From contig JAJEKV010000002.1 in assembly GCA_021234155.1 (NCBI GenBank), positions 21,541,726 to 21,605,725 on the forward strand: a stretch of DNA of 64,000 nt, read 5' to 3'. The notes under the pieces were generated by a model. The model made no database searches. It saw nothing but the letters and a program-made list of their open reading frames with translations, and was not told the DNA's origin. Positions 8,400 through 19,991 of the stretch are shown here, piece after piece. Positions within the stretch are counted from its first letter, which is position 1. Each line of letters starts with the position of its first letter. This DNA comes from Isoetes taiwanensis (Eukaryota; Streptophyta; Lycopodiopsida; Isoetales; Isoetaceae). The translations under genes were made by a program, and so were the position numbers.

Positions 8400-11238
8400 A
8401 GGATGCTGACATACCGCATGATTATATACATAATCACAAGTACAACCGAGGTTAATGTCGGGGTGGGGGCATAAGCGAGTCCACGTATCCATTACCTCCC
8501 TGGAGGTCTGATCCCAACAAGCCCTCTGGTAGTGCTTAAGAATTAGCTCATGCAAGGCCCGATGGGGCACAACTAACCGAGCATACCGAGCTGGATATCT
8601 TTGATGCGGGCAAAGACCTTCGAGGGCGTGACTTTCATCCTCAATGGTGCCCTGTTGGCGGCAAAGATGCTCAAAACACTCGTCTCACGCTGCTCTCGAA
8701 TCCATCTCCATGTCTCAATGTGGAGGTGGTGTGCACTGTCGCGAATGGAAGCAATCACCCTGCGCTTTTTCATGGGTAGATGGGTGCGAGGTAGTGGTGT
8801 GGGCCCCTCGTGAGCATGGGATTAACTTGTTGTCGATAATTTGCCACCTTGACATGCTTGGCCATGAAGCAAGCATCCAAATGCTTTGCTTCAAGGCGCA
8901 GCGTTCCGCCGGTGTATGCACCGATCCACATCGTGTGCTGCACATTCCATAGCGAGAACCACCGGGCTTGCTTAGCGGGCTTTGAGTCGGCTGCGGGCCC
9001 ATCGCCCTTTGCCAAAGCAAGGTTGGGCAGCCGGGCTTCATCCATAGCCACCACCTTACGGAAGTAAATAATGTGGCGTTCACCAAAGCAGCCCTCAGTA
9101 ATGGAAGGAAGCCTTTGTCTCCCGGAGCAAGATCGATATGGGACCGTGGACTTCACTCCCGAACAAAGGGCCAAGAAGGCCTTCTCGTACTGCTCTAGAT
9201 CGTTCCAAGTGGTGAGGGATATCACCGCCCCCCCACTTACGCCACATAGAGGAGGACCGGTTCAACCAAGGCCACGAACAAGTGTGCTGGTGACCCCATG
9301 CATCTGGCTCGCCTTTGTGATTTGTTGTTTTGCATTGCATCTGGGGGCTTTCCACCTGCAGCGGTGACCCGTAACGATGGTGTGGTAGTAGAAAACTCAA
9401 TGCCCAAATACTTATAAAGATCGAGCCACCTCCACTACCTGCCTACGGTAAGTGAATGAGGGAAGGCGTGGGTGCGGGATGATGGGACCAAAGCTGACAC
9501 CCTTGTCTGGCCAAGTTAACTCTCATGTCGGTGAATTGGGCGAAAGTGTCCAAAGCATCCGGTGGCGTTGCATGTCCCTGCAGGGTATATATGCGAAAGC
9601 AGGTCAACATCATCGGCATATATGAGTTGCGGATTATGTGGTGCATCATCGGCGCCTCTCCCAGGTGCTCGGCTAGCCATTCTTCTAGGCTGGTCAATGT
9701 ACAATTAAGATGTCGGGGATAGAGGGCAGCCCCGGCGCACCCCAATGCTACTAACAAGCGGGCTCCCCGATAGTGTGAGAGAAAACGGAGCAAGCCTCAG
9801 ATAGTGCGTATATAGCATTACGCAAGTCGGCGGGGGGTCCATAGTCGTCTCAATATGTCCCACAACTTATCGAGGCAGCGTGTCAAAAGCCTTTTGCGAA
9901 ATCCACAAAGCAACGGTCATGTATTCTGGCGTTGATTCCGGCTATCCTCTATGAGTGTTCGCAGAGTGAAGATATGGTCAATAGTAGAATGCCTGGGCGG
10001 AAGCTTTGCTCATGCGTGAGAGCCCGCGACTTCTCCATCCTCGCCCAAAGTGTCGGGCCGGCCGCTCAAGAATCCCGGCAAGCAACTTGGCAAAGCGGAA
10101 TCCGACCATAATGGTGCGATAGTTGGTTGGGCCGTGGGGGTCCCCTACTCACCGGGTAGTCCGGGAGGGGGGGGAAGCCTTCTTGCAATGCCCCGTTGAA
10201 GAGTCTTTGAATTAAAGCACCATTGGGGCCCGCCCACTTGAGAAGCTTCAATCGCATACCATCCAAATCTGGCTTTCCCTTCAGATTAGGCGTTTGGAGC
10301 CCATTATGACATCCCTTCAAGAATGACCCGATTGCAGCTAAGCCTGCGGAGAATGCTTGGTGCCCGGCTTCCCATTGGGTCATACAATTTTTGCAAGTAT
10401 CTCACCCATTGTTAGGGTAATATTTCACGTGGGTTGTGCGGGCTTACTCAAGACCTTTCTCCGGAAAGGTCCTAGGGTGGCGGTCTAGTAGACCAAACAT
10501 ACATTCTTTGGTGCTCATTAAAGGTACCGGCTTTCTTGGTCTTGAGGAAGGCGGTATTGAAGGGCGACTTCTTTGAGGGCGAATGGTGGGGTCCGGCACT
10601 TGGCGGGGCCATCGTTTGACTCCTCGACATTAGATCATCGAACCCGGTGATTGCGGGGAAGGTGGTTGCAGCCCACGTGGATCGTCGAGGCGGCCTCTCC
10701 CAAAGCATCATGTCCCCTACCCTCGAGGAAGATTTTGGATTGTTGGGCCGTCTGCTTGTTGAAGTGTGTTTCTGCGGCCTCCGGCAGCTCATGCTCAAGC
10801 ATCCTCGCATAGGACGCCGCATGATCATAGTTCGGGCCTTAACCGTGGTACATGGGGTGTTGGGGCAATGGGTGCTTTCGGTTGGCTGCCAATCTATCTG
10901 CAAAAACGGTGATGGTGGGACTCTACTTCCTCGTCCGGCCACTGTCCGGACAATCAAGCGAGTGATCAAGTGTAGGCATTGCTCGTCCGCTAGCACGTAA
11001 TCCACCGCGACCGGTGCCGCCCCCGGTTCTCCACGTCTACAAGTGAAGCGGGTGGAGGGGCGCACCGCATGCCGACCATTGCAAATGACCGGTCAAAGAT
11101 CTTGCCCGGCAAAGCAATGCCGGCCATATCGTGTCACATGGCTGTCATCTGACGCCCTTGGCCAAACCATCTCTGCGGGATCCATTTGCAACACATCCTC
11201 AGCTAGAGGTGCGAATTTTGGGATCTGCTCTGCCCCTG
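8388..11238 (-). pseudogene. LINE endonuclease/reverse transcriptase pseudogene
   Basis: Decayed ORF2-like coding sequence. The end of an apurinic-type endonuclease is seen on the minus strand around 11200-10900 (SDDSHVTRYGRH, then VDYVLADEQC). RT-like sequence follows, for example KWAGPNGALIQRLFNGALQEG near 10250 and a YADDVDLL-type active site (frame-shifted) near 9600. The C-terminal block with IASIRDSAHHL lies near 8745. Reading frames change many times and stops are frequent, so no functional protein can be made. The clade is not clear; the microsatellite tail argues against a typical plant L1, whose tail is poly(A). Confidence 0.8.
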
Positions 11239-11330
11239 TGCGTTGCTTACAATGTTATCTTTGACTACAAGGCTTCAAAACTTTGATTCAACTTTCGTGA
11301 GCATATATTAAATGTTCACACCATTCTAAA

Positions 11331-11425
11331 CTCGCAAGAATAGCATTCAGGAGGAGGGTATACCACACAATGTTCTCGCAAGAAGAGCATTTGGGAGGGG
11401 GGTATACCACATACTGTTCCAGATT
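11331..11425. repeat. tandem duplication, about 50 bp x2
   Basis: The unit ctcgcaagaa.agcatt..gaggagggtataccacac occurs twice with small differences. Confidence 0.7.
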
Positions 11426-11429
11426 CATA

Positions 11430-12100
11430 CAGATTGGAGAGCAGTCGTCTTCAATGGAGAACACATCTCAGGAACACAATTGGTAAATGATCTTGAGAGG
11501 TGTTTAAGAAAATACAAATGTATACATGAGTGTGAGACTACTCGGGAGGAAATAGTTTGGGGGATGCTCATCAACTCTAGTGGTAAGGGATCATCCTCAA
11601 TACAATGTACAAGCTCGAAGGTTGACTATGTAGCTAACCCCCCTCCTTCAAACCTGTACAGGAGGGTGTCTACTTGTTATATAGTCACATAATTTTTACT
11701 CAATGTACTTAGTATAATAGAATTCTTTATCCTTAAAAAAAAAAAGCGGGGGTTGGTCTAGTCGATGTGGATGATAAATCTCCTTGCTCCCCTACGCGGG
11801 CATCTTTTTATTTTTTTTCTTTTTTCTTTTTTTTTGTACAAAACATGGGTGATGATAACCTAGCATCACATCACATGCCATCAAAAGATCTGAATTGTAT
11901 GTAGCTCTTACTTGTTGTTAGTGCTAGGCGATACCTTGGCCCACTTTCTTATCTAAACATATATAAAGCAGTTGGGTTTTTTGTTTGAACCTAATATTTT
12001 TTCGCCAGAAAAAGATGTGAGCTTGCCACCTGTCCTTGAAAAAAAAAGCATAAAAAATAATGGCGACAGGCTTTCTTGCTTCCGAAGCAATCCCCTGCTC
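11430..12100. other. no gene seen
   Basis: AT-rich sequence with T-rich and A-rich runs. No supported coding region. Confidence 0.45.
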
Positions 12101-12105
12101 TACTC

Positions 12106-12193
12106 TATGCATTTGCCGGAGACTTTGTAGCTGCGATGGCAAATCCGTCATGCATTTGCCGGAGACTTTGTAGCGGCGATGGCAAATCCGTCT
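12106..12193. repeat. tandem duplication, 43 bp x2
   Basis: The unit tgcatttgccggagactttg followed by tagc(t/g)gcgatggcaaatccgtc is repeated directly, with a single base difference. Confidence 0.85.
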
Positions 12194-12199
12194 CGGTTA

Positions 12200-15180
12200 C
12201 TGCTTCCCGAGAAGGGTTGCTGCTTAACTTGAGGCATTGAAGCATCATTCCCACCTTAAAAAATAAAACACCACCAATGCGGAATCAAGCAAGAACTCGG
12301 GCGAAGCGGAATTGGGGCTCCAATTTTTCACGGAACCAAGTAAATAAACCTGGATTCAACAACCCAAGTGGTGCCAAAAACTAATGAATCGGGTAGAATC
12401 GGACAATGGCAAAATCTCGGACATAAAATTTGGTTGCCATTAACCCAAACAAATTCGCCTCTGTGACAATTGTCAAATTGAAAACAGAGTAATTCCAAGC
12501 AACCGAAAAACCGGATTCAAGCCCCAATGCAAAGCGGACCCAATACGTAAATCGATCCGCGTAGGGGCGAAAGAATGAAAAAAGAGGAAATGGGCCAATC
12601 GGACGCCGTTTTCCAATCAATCAAGGAATAAATCAACGCAGGAATGGGATGAATCGAGAGATAAAAAAGGATCGGATCGGAAAAATGAAGCGGAATCTGC
12701 GGCGATGGGTCCGATCCTTGGGAAAAAGGGCAACATAGATCGGCATCGATGGCTATAAGCGGATTCTAGTCGGGCCATGGCGAGAAAACAAAGGGTTAGG
12801 ATGAATTAATCCCTTTTTTTTTTTTCCTTGGGGTTTCTTAGATTCGGGAATATTGCCAAGCAAAGGATCCAACCATCGATTCGGCGGGAGCGATTCGGCC
12901 TTGTTTGTGCACCAAGCCACGTGATTACCACGCGATTCATAGGATTAAAAGAGTCCGATATATATAGCGAGGACTTCATCAAAGTGGTTATTTTGATTGA
13001 AGCGGTAAACCACGGCCACTGAATCCAAGCACCCTTTCCTCTTGCCAAATCCGAGACCCCAAGAGGCCCGAGGGGCGGTTTCGTTTTTACCCCCCTTCCC
13101 TTCATTCAACTTCAATTATTCACTTTGGTATGAAAGTTGAAATTTAATTTATCATGAATGATAAGGTTCTAAGATGCTAACGAACTACATTACACATTTT
13201 TTCTCGCAGATAGAAAACCGATTCCATGTCAATCTATATCTTTGGAATTTCAGATTTTCAAGTCATCATCAATAACGGAAGCAAGAACTATTCACACCAC
13301 TAATAAGCTTAGTGACCTTGTGCTTTATCCGGACTTGATGAACCGGTTACAAATACAACAGAAGAGCTACGTGGTGTCTCCGGACAACTACGGGCATCTT
13401 TCAACCTTTCAATCGGAAAAGCCATGGGAACCACCGTTTTGCTTTCTTGGTGTGTTCTTAGACCGGTGTTTGTGCTTCTCGGGTGCATTGGTGGGCTTAA
13501 TGTATCTCTGCTTTTGCGGTTGACAAACATATCTAAAGTTGCGATCTTGGAGGTATCATTTACATCAACCAAGATTATTAGCAAAGGCTGGAACATTTGT
13601 TCAAGAAACTACCCCTCTTACTTTTTATGTTTGGTAATTCTTTTGAACAAATGATCTTTCTAAAAATGACAATAATGTCATGTTTTCCTTCTTCATCTGT
13701 GTGATTCGTTTTCGGATCAAAGGAGACCGGAAGTACAGTCGATGCGACATCACCGCCAAAACAAAAGGGCGCCTAGTGCCTCTATCGATTCAATTCTCAA
13801 AGCCCGTGTTTTCTTTCCATTCATCGCATTAACGATCTTGGGGGCGGGGATAAGGCGGTGATTCCTCGGTTTGTATTTGTAATAATTTAGTTGCATAAAA
13901 TTTCCTCATATTTACCTGTTTCTTTCAGGTTCAGAGAAATAACTCAAAAACAACATATTACTCTAAAATCCTGAAACTTCAGTAGCATAAAACAATGACG
14001 TTGCTGCAAAACGAGACATTTTGGTAAATCAATAAAATATAATCCAAAATATAGAAAACTCTTAGAAATTTATCAAGATCACATGGTCAGGTACTCAAGA
14101 CAAGGCAACAAAATGCAGGTTCAAATCCTACATGTTCTAGCATGCATAGACGAGTTGGGGAAGAGAAACGTTCGCGGCGGCCGTAAGGCCGCCAATAATT
14201 CTTTGTATTGTCTTATTTTGTTTATATATATAGTGCATAACAACACTTCAATAGTGGGTGACATATTAGAATCACTTCCAATGGCTTCCATTCTCATTTT
14301 TGACGTCTTCAAAAGAATCATGTTTGAGAGGACATGTGTAGAGGTGTCACCATGCAGCATATGTTGATACTTATTCCATGGATTTGTTTTTATATGTCCC
14401 CTTTTCTGTAGACAGTTAAGTATAACCTAATAGAAATCAGCAAGTCATTATGTGGCCTGGAGAAAGAAATGCCAACTTGAGTAGCAGACTATTAGGGCAT
14501 ATATGTTGAGAACCACAAGTAAAGATACGTAAAGGTTGAGATTGGTATCACTTTAGATGAAGTGAGGGATTATTTACAAGAGAAGGAAGGGAGACAGGTG
14601 GTGGTTGGCGAGGGGTTGAACTCAGTGGGCAAATCTATAGGGACCCAGTGCGCCAACTTCGACGAGAGAGGAGAGCAACCAACACAACAAGCACACAATG
14701 TGACATATATGATAAGACCGAGAGCAAAAGAAGTGTCGGCGTAGAGGGCCCGAACAAGGTTGGTATAGAGGAAACTGTGCCTTGAAGTAGACAATTGGCC
14801 TAAAAGACTTGAATAGAATGAAAGCTTCAATACTGCTGGGAAGCATGCCTCTTTGCTATTAACGGGGGGTTAAAGAAGCAGAGCATGAGCAGTGCTTGAA
14901 TTGGCGAGTAGTGGTGGCTGGGAGATGTAAAAAACTCGTTTGGTGCTGGGTAGATGCAGAAAGAACATTAACAAACATGAATAAAAGTGGTTGATTTTAT
15001 TTTAAAATTAGGCCTGGGTTGGTTGATGGTGGAAGTGTTTAATTTTGATTTGGATTCAATTTTCTTTTATGTCCACTATAGGAGATGCTAAGTGTTGGCA
15101 AAAAAAAGATTATTGGACCATTGGATTAGAACGTAATAAACGTGGGATTTTTTATTTAACCATTGGGATAAAAAAAGGCA
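12200..15180. other. mostly non-coding; SINE-like core at 14161-14215
   Basis: Apart from the short core listed separately I see no supported gene. The ORFs around 12.4-13.6 kb and 14.1-14.8 kb overlap each other on both strands and have no recognisable motif. Confidence 0.45.
14083..14240 (+). repeat. possible SINE with GC hairpin core
   Basis: A tRNA-like B box (ggttcaaatcc at about 14118) lies upstream of gagaaacgttcgcggcggcc, a ggcggccgtaaggccgcc hairpin and a T-rich tail. The core from gagaaa to the ttgtatt tail is shared with the minus strand at 60713-60767. A tRNA-derived SINE is one reading, but the A box is weak and only the core is shared, so this is tentative. Confidence 0.4.
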
Positions 15181-15184
15181 GCCC

Positions 15185-15310
15185 CGACGGGAGGCCGTCA
15201 GATTGACGGGCGGAGCGTCAACGTCATCCGACGGCCGTAATGTACTGTTGGTCCCACGTTTTGAGGTGCCCGTCAACCTGACGTTTTAGTAGCCCGTCAA
15301 CCCGTCCGCT
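15185..15310 (+). promoter_or_regulatory. cluster of TGACG/CGTCA motifs upstream of the BAG gene
   Basis: In about 125 bp there are several repeats of gccgtcagattgacggg, agcgtcaacgtcatccgacgg, cccgtcaacctgacg and cccgtcaacccgtcc. They give multiple TGACG cores on both strands, about 600 bp upstream of the BAG start codon. TGACG is the known core of as-1-like elements bound by TGA-type bZIP factors. That this cluster controls the BAG gene is inference. Confidence 0.4.
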
Positions 15311-15886
15311 TGAAGAATCCGTTCATTTTTCTGCCCTTTTTTTCCCCTTGCTTTCGAGCTTCCAGCTATGGCGCAAAAGGCAGGTGCCTGCCTCACAGGC
15401 TAGTCCGGCGGCCCTCCTCCACCATATCTAAGCCTTCAATTTTATTCCAAATATTTTCGTTTCCGTTTTCGCCTTCTCGGTCTTTTTTTTGCCGCCTTAA
15501 ACACGCCAGGGCATTTCTCGAATTCGCAAGCCCTATTTCTGGCCTAAATTTCACCCCCAAGCTTCTTCCGGCTCTCCGATTGAAGGAAGTTTTGCTACGT
15601 TGAAGCAGTGATTGATTTATGGTTTTAAATCTCTGCTAGCATTGTTGATTGGAAAAGGGACTGTCTGGATTTTTTTAAAGCCCAAAAGGGCAAATCATAT
15701 CTATGTTCCTTTTGCTTTTTGCTTGGCACCAGCTCGGATAATCGATTTTATCAGAGTCGAACAGTGAAAATCTACAGGGATTTCGTGTAATGATTTGCAC
15801 CTGGGTTGAATAGGGCAGAAGATTCGCAGGATTTTTTGCATTGGCATTTGAATAGCGAAATTTTTGTATTGGGCATTGAAGCATAG

Positions 15887-17225
15887 ATGAAGAAATCCGG
15901 CTATGCAGAGCTTTCTTCAGGAAGCGGAAGTGCTAAGGCTACACCAGAACAGGTAGATTTTGAATTAAGACCTGGAGGGATGCTGGTTCAGAAAAGGGAT
16001 GAGAAAAACGATTCTGTAAATCAAGGCCCCACAATCAGAGTTAGAGTTTCGCACGGTCTCGAATCACACGAAATTCATATTTCTTCCCATGCTTCCTTCG
16101 GTAAGCTTTTTATTCTGTATTACAGTGCCTGCATTGGATTAAACAGCACTTTTTTTTGGATTAAAAGGCAATTTTTTGTATGAATCGAGAAAAGTTCTGT
16201 TAGATCTTGTAATAGCTTGTGTAATTGGTAAGAAGTTATTCCTAGGCAATATTAGAAGCAGATCTGGAGAGGGTTCCAGCGGATCTGGTGCAAGAGGATA
16301 ATTTATGCTGATAAAGGTGAAAAATTTGTGCAGGGGAGTTGAAGAAATTGCTTGTTCAGCCAACTGGGTTAGAACCAAAGGAGCAGCGTCTGTTGTACAG
16401 AGGAAAGGAAAAGGAAAGCTATGACTACCTCCATCTTGCCGGAGTTAAGGATAAATCCAAAATTCTTCTTGTAGAAGACCCTGCAAGCAGAGAAAAAAGA
16501 CTAGATGAACAGCGGAACAAGGAGAGAATTGCTAAGCAATCTAAAACCGTAGCCTCAATCAGCCTGGAGGTCGATAAGCTTGCCGACCAGGTTAGAATGA
16601 ATCAAATCTTCATATTTAGGTCTAAAAATCTGCGTTTCTGCGCTAGAATTTGTCTAAAAATGTTCCTTTCTGCAAAAAAATTCCAGTTGTCTAGCGTAGA
16701 AGAGGGGATTAATAACGGAAATCGAGTTTCCGACAATGAATTTGAGACTTTGATTGAAAAACTCATGACCCAAGTGCTAAAACTGGATGGAATTGAAGCG
16801 CTTGGAGAGGCCAAGCAACAAAGAAGGCTTCAGGTACTCTATTTTTATTCCATTTTTAGCATCTATGCTCTGTTTTTAGCATTTCCGCTCCTTTTTTGGC
16901 ATTCTAGACTATCTGTTTTGATTGTTCAGATTTGGGCATGAAGCAATAAAGCATTATTTGATGGGATTTCTGTCTGAATCAGGTCAGAAGAATACAGCGA
17001 CTTGTGGAATCAGCAGACGCATTAAGAATTCGAAACAGAAAGCCAAATCCAGCTGATACATTGGGAATTTACAGCAGAAATCCGGCACAGCAGAGCACCA
17101 AAATTGATTCTTTTGACGGAGTAGTATCTAAAGCACAAAAATCCCGCTCTCAACCTGCCGTAGTTGAAGCCATAGCCAGCGAATGGGAAAGGGCTTTAAG
17201 CAGCGAATGGGAAAGCTTTGATTGA
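15887..17225 (+). CDS. BAG-domain co-chaperone (ubiquitin-like + BAG), 4 exons
   Basis: Exons 15887-16100, 16334-16590, 16687-16833 and 16983-17225 join in frame with GT-AG introns to give 286 aa. After an N-terminal tail of about 45 residues comes a ubiquitin-like domain (about 48-120; IRVRVSHG at its start, then QRLLYRGKE and YLHLAGVKDKSKILLVED). A helical BAG domain follows (about 125-220; KRLDEQR, ISLEVDKLADQ, LMTQVLKLDGIEALGEAK, VRRIQRLVESADALR). The tail is polar and ends SEWESFD. This is the architecture and size of plant BAG1-4 proteins, which bind the Hsp70 ATPase domain as nucleotide exchange factors and affect stress and cell death. The exon count also fits that group. The start codon is the first ATG of the open frame after a pyrimidine-rich leader. 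No frameshift or premature stop is seen, so the gene looks functional. Confidence 0.93.
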
Positions 17226-18005
17226 AGAAAAAATCTTATCGAAGAACTTTTTTGCTGGAGAAATTCTTCCTTGGTGCCTTGGAAATACTGCCTGATCGAT
17301 CCTGTTGCTACTACTCTAAATTATTTCTGGTGTGCTGCACTGTTTTTTTGTTCTCAGATTCAAAATTTCCTGTGTAAGATTATACAGCTCCACCTATTCC
17401 TTGCCGAAATGAAGCAAGAAAATAAGCATGAAGTAGCTGCTGTTCATATGGCCTGTGGATCATATGAATTTTTTTTCTAGTTTGTAAAGAAAAATTATGG
17501 AAGAGGACCTGGATTCCTTGATGGTTTAAAAGCTTTGAATATTGTGTGTGTGTGTGTATATGAATGAGCTTTTAGGTTTTGTAGTTAAGCAAAATCATGT
17601 GTGGCACCTTAGATTTCTTTCTTAGATCTAAAGCAAGGTCTTGAAAGGAAAGGGATCATTGGGATGAACAATTGGTAATAAGGGTGCTCCTTAGTATTAT
17701 CCTATGCTTCTTAAAATAAAAGCGTGTTGGGAAACTTTTGTAGTTTTTTTTTAATAAACTTCCCACTAATCTAGAATTCTAATCCGCTAATCTAGAATTC
17801 TAATCAGCTACTTCTGAAGGACTATGAAGAAAAACCCCCACTTTGGAGCAGGAAAATTCCCTCTAGTGAAGTTCCTTGGGAAATTTCTTGCTCTACATTG
17901 CAAAATTCTACTTTTGAGGGACTATGAAGAGAAATTAGAGCAGGATTTCTTGCTAATTTCATATTACCATTCTAAATTTCAAATTTGACCGAACAGATGC
18001 TATTG
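17226..18005. other. 3' flank of the BAG gene; (TG)n and short duplications
   Basis: This presumably holds the 3' UTR (aataaa-like string near 17716). A (TG)n run lies at about 17545-17557 and a 20-bp direct repeat of ctaatctagaattctaatc at about 17767-17806. No other gene. Confidence 0.5.
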
Positions 18006-18007
18006 AT

Positions 18008-18155
18008 TGAACCCCAAGATTTCTCAAACCATATGTCAAATGGTCAAACCAAATGAAATGAGATTACATGTTCATCTTTAAACCCCAATATTTCTCAAAC
18101 CATGAGGTCAAATGGTGAAACCAAATGAAAAGAAATTACACGTTCATCTTAATTT
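18008..18155. repeat. tandem duplication, about 75 bp x2
   Basis: The unit with aaccccaa.atttctcaaacc, gtcaaatggt(c/g)aaaccaaatg and attaca.gttcatctt is repeated with scattered differences. Confidence 0.75.
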
Positions 18156-18159
18156 CTCC

Positions 18160-19985
18160 ATTTTATGAGCGTGTAACATTGATTTCTCTAAGAAATGGAG
18201 ATGACCTTTTCCCAAGAGGACTCCAATGTCACATTTATGATGCTCCATTAAATTTTCAAGTTAGAAACGTGAATTGAATTGAATTGTCTCATGTGTCTAG
18301 AAAATGAATAGGCAAATTGAAATGAATTGCCTTGCACCTAAGATTCAATGACCATGTTGACCACATAGCAATGTGTGTGGAGTGCTCGAGATTTTAAGGA
18401 TAGGATATGCCCAAAGAGTCCAAAAGACATGCCAGCTTTTGGAATCTAGCCTGTTATAATTTGTGGAACCATTTGTGGAACCAAAGAGCATAAAAAGGAG
18501 GGGTTGTTTGTAATAATGTATTGAGCATTGTGTCAGACAACATGTGGTTCGTATCTTTGGCCATTTGTTGGACAACTTTATATCCTATCAAACTCTGTTT
18601 CTACATCCTCTCACATGCCAGCTCATTGTCTTCTTGCAGTTGCTCATCATTCAGTTCATCGCGTACCTTTCGCTGGGCTAGTTAATTTGACACCAACAAC
18701 AATTATTTTCATCACCAACTCAAAATTTTCATCACATTGATAATTGACCCATTGGTTCTCTCCATCCTTTCTTTTGGCCCAATGCCATCCATGCAGCTTT
18801 GGCTTGGTCAGCAATCGTCGCAATCTTGTCTCTTGGATGACATAAATTTTGTTTCCTTTTGGAGTGAACATGTGCATAACACCAACTACTCGATTTTGCA
18901 ACCTACGAGCAGATGGAGGCGAATGTCCATGTTGCAATAGTAAAATGTTAATACCCATTGAGACCATATGATGCAAGACCATGATAGAGCGAGTGAGAAT
19001 GTCGATATATCCACTTCAACATGTGTAGTTAAAAGAGGAAAGAATGCATCAACAAAGGTAGATTTATGTTTTAAGCAACAATCTTAAGTATCTTGTGCAG
19101 CCCATGGTTTGGAATGTACACTACAACTAACATACCATGTGCATTCCCCATATCCCCAACTACAACTAACATTCTCCATGTCTGTTTGTTTTTTTATTTA
19201 TTTTTATTTAATTATTTATTTATCTATTTATTTATTTTTTTTTTTGGGGGGGGGGGGATGGGGAATGCACCGACACAATCTATAATAAAAGTGCGCATGT
19301 ATGTGACATGGTGATATGTGTGGACAAGACATAGACCAAACTTCATATGTTCATTTTTTTTCTCTTTTATGTTATGGGGTAAATTCATCAGTACATATAT
19401 TTTGCAGCCCTACTGATGTGATCTTTGCATGCGTATTACGAAGTACACCTTAGAAGTATATTTCTCATGTTTATGATAGTTGAGCACAAGGAATTCTTGG
19501 TGTACATACTATATTCTCACACTGAACAAGAAAGATTGGCACGCTTTGATGCTTGCTATTGAAGACCTTAAATTGCCATCGACAAGGTCATAGGTTTGAA
19601 CTTAAATAGTAAAAAGCCATTGCGATGGTGGCCAAATGGTCACTATCACTCAAAGATGCGAAGACCCAAAAATTACCATTGGGTGGACGAAGCAAGGGAG
19701 TGCAAGTATGCTCAATTTAGTTCTATACCAAATTGAGGGATTCTAAAGGAAACAAATCTTGCTCAGTGATCCCTCGCCTGTCCCCCGCATGACCCATTTT
19801 TGCCTTTCTATTATGTCGTCCTAACATGTGAGCTGCATTTGGTCGTACCTTATACACTTCAAGTATTTCGAATTCTTCGGACTCCATGACCCACTATAAG
19901 TATTTAAAACTGATATCCTCCTCTAAAATCTCCATTCCTTAAACCCAAAGTTAAGGGATCCCAATGAGTACTGCTCATCCTGCTA
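18160..19985. other. no gene recognised; T/G-rich run near 19180-19262
   Basis: A minus-strand ORF of 108 aa (18656-18982) has no motif I know. It overlaps an equally good ORF on the other strand, so it is not called. A (TTTA)n-like tract is followed by a G run at about 19240-19258. Confidence 0.45.
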
Positions 19986-19991
19986 TACAGA

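Larger units (their letters stand above)
8238..11238 (-). mobile_element. GC-rich LINE, 5'-truncated, (TATTC)n tail
   Basis: A non-LTR retrotransposon copy on the minus strand. It runs from inside the endonuclease domain (about 11238) through reverse transcriptase to a 3' UTR with the U-rich hairpin (8333-8399), the terminal GTCC/GGAC hairpin (8281-8312) and a (TATTC)n tail (8241-8263). It is much more GC-rich than its flanks. It is the same family as 32340-38082: both have VDYVL in the endonuclease, a shared IASIRDSAHHL block near the C-terminus and the same tail structure. Confidence 0.85.

Noticed and set aside
18656-18982. 108-aa minus-strand ORF
   Set aside because: No recognisable motif, no splice or promoter context, and a competing ORF on the plus strand.
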